Below are positions 11,563-20,699 of a DNA stretch of 64,000 nucleotides, one piece after another. The translations under genes and the position numbers were made by a program. This DNA comes from Protopterus annectens. Its lineage: Eukaryota > Chordata > Ceratodontiformes > Protopteridae. The stretch spans positions 1,079,515,430 through 1,079,579,429 of the forward strand of contig NC_056732.1 of NCBI RefSeq assembly GCF_019279795.1, written 5' to 3'. Within the stretch, counting starts at the first letter, position 1. Each line of letters starts with the position of its first letter. The notes beneath the pieces are model-generated. The model did no database searches and was not told the DNA's origin. It saw only the letters and a list, made by a program, of their open reading frames with translations.

Positions 11563-11964
11563 AAAGAAATATAATAAAATGTATTATGTTAGTGCTTTTA
11601 CGGTATTCACCACTTGATCAGACATACATTCTCTTAAAAAACAGAAGCATTTTAAAACCATATCAATTAATGACATCACAAATCAATTAACACGTTAAAG
11701 ACACATTATCAAGCACTTAAAATGTTTTTAAAAAACTATCTTAAAAATAACAGTTTAGTGTTTCATCATACTTTAAGGCTTCAAAGGTCTCTCTTTTAAG
11801 AAGGGTTTTAGAGAGACTTTTGCATTCAGTCCCAGAGGTCTGTCTGCCTGAAGTTTAATTATCCAATTTTGCTCTGCCACTTCAGTTTTGTTTTTAAAGT
11901 CTCCTCCCCTTGTACCTTCAGCTAACACTTCTAATACAAAGAAAATAAAGCTATGATTCATTCC

Positions 11965-12140
11965 CATAGCCGGCCTTAGGCATAGGCCAACTAGGCAGCC
12001 GCCTAGGGCGCCGCTCTAATAGGGGCGCTTTTCCAGTATTTATTTGGTGTAGGTAGACCAGGATGGGGGCACCGGGTGGTGTGGTGAGGGGGTGCCTTGG
12101 TGCCCTTTTGCCTAGGGCACCAGTTGACCTAAGTCCACTA
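11965..12140. mobile_element. hAT-like MITE inside the Penelope-like element
   Basis: A 176-base segment beginning catagccggccttaggc, with 'gcctagggcgcc' and a mirrored 'gcctagggcacc' near the other end. It is flanked by tcattcc at 11958-11964 and 12141-12147 (7 of 8 bases extend), which is the size of a hAT target-site duplication. It splits the Penelope-like C-terminal domain precisely. Terminal inverted repeats are degenerate, so the superfamily call is tentative. Confidence 0.5.
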
Positions 12141-12921
12141 TCATTCCTTTTTTTAATGCATGTTGTACCAAGGCATGCGTTTCTTTTGTGTTCCGTACAT
12201 CCCTGTAGTGCTCAAGCATCCTGTCTTTCAACATACGATTGGTTTTACCAATGTAGTATGCATAACATATCTTACAGAAACTGAAATAAACCACATTTTT
12301 TGTCCTACAATCAGCGTAAAAATTAAAGTCAATGTTAAAGTGCGATATAGGGTGTTGATAAGATTCACCAGTATATACGTATTTACATGCACTACAATTT
12401 CTGCATTTATGTGTACCATTTCTTTCTGAGAGAATTCCTTGGTTCTTATTTAGATTATAGCAAAGATGCCTTTTAAGGGATGTGTTGTTCTTAAATGAAA
12501 AACATGGTGTTTCACCTATCACATTTTCAAATTCATCTACAGTTTTTAGAATGTTCCAATTAGCTTTCACAGTATCACATATACTGTTAATATCACTGGA
12601 GTATGGCAGGCTGACCCTAAAATCACCAGGCTTCACTCTATTTGGTTTTGAGTTTATTGCAAGTGGAGTCTTTTCTCCATAGTATGGCCTGCATCTATTC
12701 TGCCTTTCTCTCCAAGCTTCTGTGATACAGCTATCTATCTCTGCAGCTTTATAGCCCCTACTAAGGAATTCAGCTTTAAGATTTGATAGTGCCCTTTCCA
12801 GATGGACATCATCATTAAAAAGCCTCATTGTTCTGAAGACCTGCCCCTTCAAGACATCTCTCTTCACATGTCGAGGGTACATACTACTATTATGTAGGAT
12901 GTTAGTTCTCCTAGCCGGCAT
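12141..12921 (-). pseudogene. Penelope-like GIY-YIG endonuclease region
   Basis: The frame reads through about 260 codons. Near its C-terminus it has 'CRTKNVVYFSFC', then 'YYIGKTNRMLKDRMLEHYRD'. This is the GIY-YIG nuclease core of Penelope-like elements: the Tyr and IGKT loop, the catalytic Arg in LKDR, and the following EH. Penelope-like EN nicks the target DNA that primes reverse transcription. The reading is cut by the MITE at 12140, and the remaining C-terminal piece lies at 11964-11773. In other vertebrate Penelope elements these pieces are continuous. Confidence 0.72.
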
Positions 12922-13072
12922 TCTATAAAGGCCTGTGTGTATTGTATGTAAATCTTAACATCCAAAAAATCAATGTCACTATAAGAATATTTATGTGTAA
13001 ATTTAAGGAAACTAGTAGTAGTATGCAGATATGCAATAAAGTCATTCAAATATTCAATAGTGCCACTCTATA

Positions 13073-15190
13073 AAGAGTGCAAATAGCAAAGGGGATAAGG
13101 GGCATCCCTGTTGGGTACCTTTTAGAATATCAAGGGGGTTAGATATAAAGGAGCCTATTTTGACAAAATAGTATGACATCAGTGACCTTTTTAATTAACT
13201 TTATGAATCAGTGGAAAAGTTATATTCATTTAGCACTCTGATCAAGTATGACCAATTCACAAAGTCAAAAGATTTATCCATATCTAAGCTTATAGGTTCA
13301 TAGGTTGGTACTAGGCTAACTGCCCTTGTGGACCATTTTAAGCCTAACCAACTACCCCATGTGAGAATCAAGCCCTGCACTTTCTGTTTGTAAGGTGAAC
13401 ACCTTAACCATTATGCCAACCTCCCAACCCCCAACAGATAACTCTTTTTTTTTATTTTTGTTTGCAATATCAATCAAAAAAAAGAGTCTTATTATATTAT
13501 CTTGAACTTTCTTATTAACTAAAAAAACCTAGTCTGATCTTCATTTACTAAACCGATGGGCATTTGATTTAATATTTTTGCTAATACAGGCATGAAAATC
13601 CTGTAGTCCACTTTTAAAAGTGATATAGGTTGATAAGAAGAAGAACATAGAACAGGGTCCTTATCTAATTTTAAAATGGGTGTAATAAGAGAATATCTCC
13701 ATGACAGGGGAATATTAGATGTACTCTTAGCCTCTTCAAAAGCATTTAATAACATGTTTAAAATATTATCCGGGTAAAAGTTTATATAAATCAGGAATTA
13801 CCCCATCCATGCCTTGTGCTTTATTAGTTTTAAGACTTTTAATTTGGTCTTTTAATTCCTTAAAGGAAAAAAAATTATCAATCTTGCTTTTCTGTTCTTT
13901 TGATAGTTTATTATGTATGTTTTCTTTACAAAACTATCCAATAAGTTGCTGTTACTCAGGTTTGACTTTGTTTTATTAATTTCGTCATAATATTTGCCAA
14001 AACATTTTAATAAGTCTTTCAGATCTGTAGCTTTAATGGTTTTATTTCCTTCTTTATAAACAATCTCTTTGATATGGTTTATTTTATTCATGGTTTTTAA
14101 TCTAATAGCTATTCTATGAAAGCTCTTGGGATTTATTGAATACAACTGTCATTTAATTTTTTTCTAGATTAATGGAAATCTTATTATGTAAGATTTCTAG
14201 GTATTTCTGATTTATATTTTTCAACTGTGTGTTTGCAGCTTTACCATTGGGTTTAAGGTTTAATTTGAATTTATCAATTTCAGCTTGGAGAGCATTTAAC
14301 TCGTTATCACACTCCTTTCTTTTACAAATATACCAGTTCTTTAATTTACCATATAAGTAAGCTTTAACGTGTCCCATAATATGACATCAGAGACCTCACC
14401 ATTTCTGTTAAATTCCATCAATTGATTTATCTCTTTTAATAACCATTCATTAACACCTTTTATTTTAGTTATACATGCTGGGAGTCTTCGGCAACAAATT
14501 AAATTGTTTTGACTTAAAGTTAATTTAAATGAAATAGCACTGTGGTCAGATAAGGAACATGAAACTAGTAGTATATCCTCTATTTTGGAGTATAATGCAT
14601 TGGATACCAATACTTTGCAATATTGGTTTGAGTCCCAAATCTAAAAGAATAGTGAGTATATTTTAAATAACCATCTAGTTTTAAATCTGATATATCTCAT
14701 AATATAATGATTTAAATGTTTCACTACTGAAGATAGCCTGATTTGTTTAACATTTGTAGTGCCTTTATCTGTTAGGATGCAGTTAAAATCAACAGCTATC
14801 AACATTTCTCCTTTAGAGTATAGTGTTATAATATCTAAGTATTTCTAAACTGTCTTAGAACCAATCCCAAGGATGCAATAGGTATTTATAAGGGTATAGT
14901 ATTTTTTATCAATTTCTATTACCACCAATCCCAGCATACCATTCTTGTCAGTATAGGAATCCAGTATTTTAGATAGACCTGACTTTTTTTACAGAGAATA
15001 AGAACACCTCTTCTTTTTGAACCAAACTGAGAGCCAATTAAAACTGAATAATCTTTTAACCACAATCTATTTAAATCTTAAGTCAATAAATGAGTTTCCT
15101 TTAGAAAAAAATTCTGCTGTTTTTAATAAACAAGATTCAGCTTAAACTAGCTTGTGCTTCCCTACTTTCATTAGTGGATTTATACTTTGG
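13073..15190 (-). pseudogene. L1/Tx1-like LINE, endonuclease and RT (relic)
   Basis: On the minus strand, from right to left. An APE-type endonuclease start has 'SKETHLLT' (QETHL box, about 15100) and 'RRGVLIL'; 'AVDFNCIL' is the GDFN box (about 14790) and 'LSDHSAISFKL' the SDH box (about 14540). A linker follows, then RT with 'SYQPISLLKVDYRIFMPVLA' (about 13640), LDMDKSFDFVNW (about 13290) and 'GTQQGCPLSPLLFALF' (about 13110). Stops and frameshifts are frequent, so this is an old dead copy. It stops at a Penelope-like insertion, and its RT carries a SINE. Confidence 0.72.
13284..13437 (-). mobile_element. tRNA-derived SINE with CR1-type 3' tail
   Basis: Minus-strand reading: a tRNA-like head with A box TTGGCATAATGGTTAAGGTG and B box GGGCTTGATTCTC, a short body, then a 3' tail containing TTAGGCTTAA, GGGCAGTTAGCCTAGTACC and AACCTATGAACCTAT. 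The tail matches the 3' ends of the CR1 copies in this window. The SINE interrupts the L1-like RT. A related copy lies at 58288-58425. Confidence 0.72.
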
Positions 15191-16033
15191 AAAGTTTTTT
15201 TTAAGAAAGTATTTCTACCACCTGTTATAAGGTGGGATATTCACAGCATGTTTTTTATTAGGTGCCTGAACTCTAAAGAACTCTACAGAATCTTAGATCT
15301 TCCACAAAGAGAAGTTTCCTCATTATTTGTTGTTAGTCCCAGTACATTGATATACTGGATTTGTGAGACTTTGAAGGACGCTACTGAGACTGTTTCTTTA
15401 TATAGAATCAAATACTTAAACTACCCCTCTTTAAAGGGTTATTTAACCCATTTATATTTAATGAAAGGTATTTATATGCTGCCATCTATTGGAACAATAG
15501 GTAAAGAAACTACTATGAAATGATTCAGTGCATTAAGCATTATGCTAATAAAAGAACAACTTGTTATGGACAAACACAATAAGGATGATGTGAAAAATTT
15601 AGAATTAAAAACATTTTTAACCTCCAACATGGAATAAAGTATTCCAAGCTTGATGAAAACTTCATACAAGCCACTTACTAACAACACCGTAACACAACCA
15701 ATCACATTGTTGCTTCTAATTCTGTGTACTGAAATTTTCTAAATAAATATTTTACACTTTTTAAGATATTAAATTACTAGAAAACAAAAAAACTACAAAT
15801 GAGGTTAATATATAATAAGATTTATCAAATAGAAGTTTAAATAATTAGTATTAATTATATATAACATTTATTTATACATTAACTATCATATTGAAGATAT
15901 GCTTAGACCATTCTTAATACTTGAAATATTTATATGAATTAAGAAACTGTGTTATAAGTAAATAATGTTGTTTTAAGCTACATTTGCCTGTAATTTAAAC
16001 AGAATAACATTCATATCCTATATATACAACATT
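15191..16033. other. No gene recognised
   Basis: AT-rich sequence between the L1-like relic and the left Harbinger end. Short open frames show no family motif. It may contain decayed L1-like sequence upstream of the endonuclease, but I could not support that. Confidence 0.4.
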
Positions 16034-16084
16034 GGGCAGGATTCACGAAGCCTCCGTGTAAGAGTTATAACTCTTACACGGAGG
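16034..16084 (+). repeat. Harbinger left terminal inverted repeat and perfect palindrome
   Basis: The 17-bp TIR is followed at once by a perfect 34-bp palindrome (16051-16084, half-site cctccgtgtaagagtta). The CCGTGTAAGAG word recurs as hairpin arms near the right end at 42971-43006. Such subterminal motifs are candidate binding sites for the MYB-like protein or transposase. Confidence 0.8.
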
Positions 16085-16377
16085 CTGCAGTTAAACGGAG
16101 CGATGTCAGCATGCCTTGCATATTCATGAAAGCATGCTGAATCACACCTAAGGCTAACACGGTCCATGTAAGACAGTAGGGGGCGTGTCCGTAGGCCGAG
16201 CCCTGTAAGCGGACACGCCCCCAGAAGAGTAAAAGTGCCCAAAGTAAACACCCACAACAGAGTCCACGGAAATGTGAATAAACATAACACAACACATGCC
16301 CCCCACAGACTACGAACAGAAAATATATAAATAAACATGTTATATATATTTTTTTAAATTGTAAAAATGTTTAACCG

Positions 16378-16910
16378 TGAGTGCGCTCGTTTGCGCGGGC
16401 ATGCCCGTAGCGCAGCTACAGTTAGCAGTCAGTGGGAAAGCATATAAGAACTAAATATGCAAAGTAAGCCAAGAAGCAATAGCGTAGGAGTAGAGATGTT
16501 GGCTGAAGAGAAGGCATTCAGGGTTCGAACCCCACAACACCAATTTTTATTTTTAGCAAAATAAGCATGAAACAAGTCCCTGACAAATATGTACACATAA
16601 AATCACATTTTATGTAAAATGTAATGAAATAGCCCATTTATATTGAAGAAATGTGAGGTAACAAAACAATAAAAAATGCCAGATGTGCCCATAGCTGAGC
16701 TACAGTTTAACAAGGTGAGTGCATCTGCCCGTAGGTGAGCAGTGGTTTAACTAGTGCAAAATGAGTGCCCGTAGCTGAGCAGTGGTTTAACACGCTGAAT
16801 CTAAGTGCCCCTGGCTGAGCTGAGCGTAATATGTGTACCAATAGCCAAATGAGGCTTAAAGCAGCGTACCCCATTTGCGCGGAGCTGCGCACCGCGCAAA
16901 CAAGCTAACC
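16378..16910 (+). repeat. Degenerate short tandem-like repeats (gcccgtagctgagc)
   Basis: Variants of gtgcccgtagctgagcagtg followed by gtttaac recur around 16410, 16685, 16725, 16765 and 16805. They are about 40-45 bases apart in the dense part, ending in a CpG-rich stretch with gcgcggagctgcgcaccgcgc. A similar palindrome, gcgcagcccatttgcacggg, sits near the right end of the transposon (about 42654). These are probably subterminal repeats of the Harbinger element. Confidence 0.5.
16472..16546 (+). repeat. tRNA-like module
   Basis: An A-box-like TAGCGTAGGAGTAGAG (about 16480) and a B-box-like AGGGTTCGAACCCC (about 16519) at tRNA-like spacing, followed by T/A-rich sequence. Acceptor pairing is not convincing, so I read it as a SINE head or tRNA fossil, not a working tRNA. 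Confidence 0.4.
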
Positions 16911-17000
16911 GATGGGCAATGTTGAGCAAGCCGTATCAAAACTGCCTTTACACAGACACACCCCTCAGCATGTCTAGACAGTCATAAAAAATAAAAAGAA

Positions 17001-17072
17001 GTGGCCAGGTTCGAACCCAGGATACTATACACCATAGTCAAGGTACCAAACCACTAAGCCATGACAGCAGTG
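17001..17072 (-). repeat. tRNA-like module
   Basis: Minus-strand A box TGGCTTAGTGGTTTGG and B box GGGTTCGAACCTGG. The A box is nearly identical to that of the module at 20178-20247. A five-base anticodon loop and poor acceptor pairing argue against a functional tRNA. Confidence 0.45.
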
Positions 17073-17350
17073 CCTATAAATGCAATAATAGCCAATATAT
17101 AGGAATGAATACAAACTGGAGCATGACAATGCAGGTTTACTGAAGTTGATACAATTCCAAAATGGAAAATCACAGATATGTGCGGGAAAAACGGACTATA
17201 TAAGCCCCATAGGCGGGAATACACAGCATAAACGATTGTAGAACTGAACTGCAGGCAGAATGACAGGAGTAGGAGATGGTAGTTGCTTTTGAGCACAGAG
17301 GTGGGGCGTTGAGGAGTCCAGGCACATGGTCTGGCTCCTAGTCCACAATC

Positions 17351-17570
17351 ATGAGGCCCAACTCATGCAGGGCCAGGTCCTCTGGTGAGCATACAGGGCT
17401 GAGGCGTGGGACCGGTTGGCTCATGATCTCAGAGCTCAGTGCCACAGGGATTCCAAGGACTGGTGAGCAGGTCCATCACCACCATGCGGACCTGAAGAGA
17501 TGCAAGCAGGACCAACTCTTTGGATCCAGGAGGCCCGGCAAATGCCCAACGCCCCACTACTGAGTAAGTT
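17351..17570 (+). pseudogene. Harbinger MYB/SANT-like partner protein, DNA-binding exon (relic)
   Basis: The plus strand reads 'LSATGIPRTGEQVHHHHADL' then KRCKQDQL (about 17431-17520). This fits the last helix and basic tail of the MYB/SANT-like domain in the second Harbinger protein, which recruits transposase to subterminal DNA. Just upstream, WDRLAHDL appears in another frame, so one frameshift near 17428 has broken the domain. A GT follows near 17564. A small open exon candidate (about 17653-17722, 'NRRAYGDRLVRLRHQA') lies downstream between an AG and a GT. Family assignment rests on a short motif and on the context. Confidence 0.5.
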
Positions 17571-18424
17571 ACATTTAATTATGTATGTAAGAAATTAAAC
17601 TAGCTGATATTATGGAGATGTATATTCCAATATTACTTCATTTATATTACAGCTGCAGGTGTCTGTTCTGTGAACCGCAGAGCCTATGGCGATAGGCTGG
17701 TGCGGTTGCGCCACCAGGCAGGTCAGTAATCCACTACCAGTAACTGTAAAGAAATATAAAAGTATGACAGTCAGCAAAAGAGTGCAGTGTAGTCACTAAG
17801 GAATAAAATGTGCAAGTAACAGTGTGAAAGTGTCTGCAAGTATTGCTTGATTACAAAAGTGTGTTGCAGCCTGTAAGCCAAACAGAAAAATGAAAATGTC
17901 TGACATAAATTTTGTAATAAAAATGCCCCACCTGTAAGAAAATAGTACACAACCTGCAGCAGGCTGAAAAGTATAGCTGCAGAAGATGATGAAATAACAT
18001 GTGTGAAATATATCCCTGTTGAAATACTGAAACATGACAGAAGTGAGACTGCTGGAAAGGATTGTAATAACTACAGGAAAAACATGTCAATAAAGCCTAG
18101 AAGTAAGTACCATCCTGAATAGTAAAATGAAAACAAGTGAGAGAGTGTGAGAAAGTGTCATGAATCCAGCAATACAGTAGTAATAAACCCTGAATAAAGT
18201 ATACTGCAGTCAAGACAGAATGAAATGCATGTGAGAATCAAAACCAAACAGCGAAATCTGTTCAAACTGTTGCTGCATCTGGAATGTGTATCCCAAAATC
18301 TGGATATGTTGCTCTCAGTCTGCAATATGCAGATAGTATGATTGTCTGATATACCAAACATCCACACTTGTCTACAGCTATATAAAGCAAATGTAGCAGG
18401 ATGATGTAGCTGAACAAAGCTAGA

Positions 18425-18697
18425 TATGAATGTGTATGAAGAACAATAAAATGTATATTGATGTTGCAGTAACAGTCCTATCACCAAGTTGAAATAGTTA
18501 TCATATAGGAAACTGTAGTTAGAACAGTAGTGTGTATATATATGATAACTATTTCAACAGGATAGATCTTCATACACATTCATATGTGTATGAAGAACAA
18601 TAAAATGTATATTGATGTTGCAGTAACAGTCCTATCACCAAGTTGAAATAGTTATCATATAGGAAACTGTAGTTAGAACAGTAGTGTGTATATATCT
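18425..18697. repeat. Local direct/inverted/direct rearrangement
   Basis: A roughly 111-base segment is present twice in direct orientation (18431-18541 and 18585-18695). Between the copies lie two short inverted pieces: 18542-18558 is the reverse complement of 18488-18504, and 18569-18585 is the reverse complement of 18425-18441. The copies are nearly identical, so the event is recent. The pattern suits replication template switching. Confidence 0.85.
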
Positions 18698-19119
18698 GTA
18701 GCTATTAGAAATGTACAGCATATGTATTGGTATTTGAAGGTGTTAATATTATTTTCTTCACCCCACCCTATAACCACATATAACCCATTCCACATGAAAA
18801 TGGTATGTGCAATCACAATTAACACCCCTGGACGTTTGTCCTGTTGGGTCATATATATTTGCATGTCCGTTGATGCATCTGCCCTGTTCATACATCCAAA
18901 CCTGATGGCCTGTTGCCATCAATTAACCCTGCATGTTGTTGGACTGTGTATTGCTGTTCAAATTATGCATGTGTTATGCACGCTGTTCAATGGTGTGAAT
19001 ATCTGGGTGTTTGGTTAATGGGAATACTAATGCATGCTGTTACAACTAATTGTGAATGGTATTATATGTCACTAACCCAAACTGTCATGACATAATGCAA
19101 AACATAGGACGATAGGGAA

Positions 19120-19420
19120 GGCGGGTTCCAGCGGACCCACCTCTCCCACCTCAGCTGGCGAGTGCACCTGGCACTAGTGCCGAGTCTGGACCCTCCTCCG
19201 GTGGCCCTGTGCCACCTGCGGGTGGAAGCACTGCAGGGGATGGGGCTTGCCCCCCCTCTGCAAGTGTGGCCGGACTGTGGTGCGTAGGGAAATTCGGGAC
19301 TCTGTTCCCGAGCCCCTACACCAGCTTGAGGCATGGGTGGCACAACTTACGGGCATGCCTGTTGCCCGGCATACACAGCCCCCAGCACAGCCCTGTCCTA
19401 GGCAGTGAAGGAACGGTGGC
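19120..19420 (+). pseudogene. Possible C-terminal exon of the Harbinger MYB-like protein (relic)
   Basis: GC-rich stretch with two overlapping open frames. The first is Pro/Ser/Gly-rich ('VPADPPLPPQLASAPGTSAE', from about 19127). The second carries 'RTVVRREIRDSVPEPLHQLE' and AWVAQLTGM (from about 19271) and ends at a stop near 19405. A one-base shift around 19270 would account for the change of frame. Such a Pro-rich linker plus a C-terminal helical segment suits the second Harbinger protein, but the link is by position and composition only. Confidence 0.35.
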
Positions 19421-19979
19421 AACTGCCTATGGGTGGGGATATCAGTTCCACTGTTGCCATCTGTGGGCTCATGGGCTCTGGATATCCAAACCTCCGTCCC
19501 CGTCAATTGTGTAACCCCCCCACACGTGTCATACACCGCCCCTGTATGTGTCTTGTTTGTCTTGTCTGTGTACCTACCCAACCTACCTCCCCAGCTGTAC
19601 CGACTTCCTTCACCTGACATACCACTCTCACCTGAAAAAAAAAAACAAAAGGGCACTCTGTATCCAGAAAAAAATGACGCCCCATACATAGCTGCCCATT
19701 CCGCACCTATGTCTACCAGACATGGAAACTATCAATTGCAATTGGCTGTACAACAAGTATTACTGCTGTCCTTACACCTCTCTCAAGGGTGGAAGGTATC
19801 AAATGTCACACCAAATTACAAACATATGCACAGCTGTTGCTGATGAAGGAATGGGCAGCTATGGGCCTTACCTATATCCCTCCGGCAAAACCCAAGTTTG
19901 TTTCCCTACTGTCTTACCCTCTTTGTGACCCCTTTTTCACCACTTTCCTGTCTCCCCATTTTCATTTCTTTCAAAGAAA

Positions 19980-20110
19980 ATAGCGCGGGTGTGCGCAAGA
20001 GTAAGCACGTTTAAGCGGTTGTAAGCAGGTGTGCGCTTATGTGCACGGAGCTAAACGCCAGTGTGCATGCGTGAGCTCCACGCAAACCAGCGTTAACCCA
20101 GTTACAACTG
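19980..20110 (+). repeat. CpG-rich gtgcgc/taagc motif block
   Basis: Repeated words such as gtgtgcgcaagagtaagcac and gcaggtgtgcgcttatgtgc in an otherwise CpG-poor region. A comparable block on the right side of the transposon (42010-42215) has acacgcgcgcacac and tcttactcgcgc. They may be paired subterminal regions of the Harbinger element. Confidence 0.4.
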
Positions 20111-20177
20111 CTTAAAAGTGCCTTAGTCACTTTGATTGACAGGTCCTGTAGTCAGTTCGGAAGCAAAATAAAATCCC

Positions 20178-20247
20178 ACTGGCAGTCCCGAACCCAGGAC
20201 CTTGGAAACAGTAGTCTGCATGACTTACCACTAAGCCATGACTCTTA
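20178..20247 (-). repeat. tRNA-like module
   Basis: Minus-strand A box ATGGCTTAGTGGTAAGTC and B box CTGGGTTCGGGACTG, with spacing like a tRNA. It resembles the modules at 17001-17072 and 1926-1995 and is probably the head of the same SINE family. Confidence 0.45.
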
Positions 20248-20535
20248 TTCAAGAACATTGTGCTAAAATAAATATATCATGTAATAGTAGGAATGAATGT
20301 AAAGGGAATATAGGACGTGTAGTACACAAAGCATGTCATTTAGAATTACTGTCAAAACTAGTGGATTTCCATAATAGTAGTGTGTGAACAGAAACAGCCA
20401 TGCTAGTTGGTAGCTAGTAGGTAATAATGCCACTGTAGCACCTTGCAAGCCACACACATACTCACAGCAGGATAATCACTGCCCATACCCCACAACCTCT
20501 TACAGGAACACATCCGGACCAAGTAATAAAATATG

Positions 20536-20690
20536 TGGAGCAAAGGCCCAAAACCAGGGACACATTACAAATAATGTTACAACAAACGCAGACAGTTCAG
20601 AGAGTAACAGGGTCTGCATTTTGTGGGATGTTTGGAAGGGTATGAAGTCTGAAACTTGAATGTTTGTCACTATATTCTGACTTGAGCCCA
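20536..20690 (+). repeat. Dispersed repeat family 'R' (copy 2 of 3)
   Basis: Shares the accaggga core with 1823-1880 and, downstream, the 'gaagggtatgaagtctgaaa' block with 58521-58680. It lies inside the Harbinger span, so it inserted after or travelled with that element. No ORF is present. Confidence 0.5.
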
Positions 20691-20699
20691 GAGTGATTT

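Larger units (their letters stand above)
11563..13072 (-). mobile_element. Penelope-like element (5'-truncated)
   Basis: A minus-strand Penelope-like fragment inserted in an L1-like relic. It keeps the end of the RT ('SDIDFLDVKIYI', about 13049-12990), a linker with a CRNCSACKY Cys motif, a GIY-YIG endonuclease and the conserved C-terminus (RGGDFKNKT... WIIKLQADRPLGLNAK at 11967-11773). Loss of the RT palm upstream is ordinary 5' truncation for this class. A hAT-like MITE (11965-12140) interrupts the C-terminal endonuclease region. Confidence 0.75.

Noticed and set aside
17001-17072. Functional tRNA gene
   Set aside because: A and B boxes are present, but the anticodon loop has the wrong size and the acceptor stem does not pair.
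19174-19689. 171-codon minus-strand ORF
   Set aside because: It is antisense to the Pro-rich stretch proposed as a MYB-like exon. It is a Gly/Arg/Thr-rich shadow without family features.
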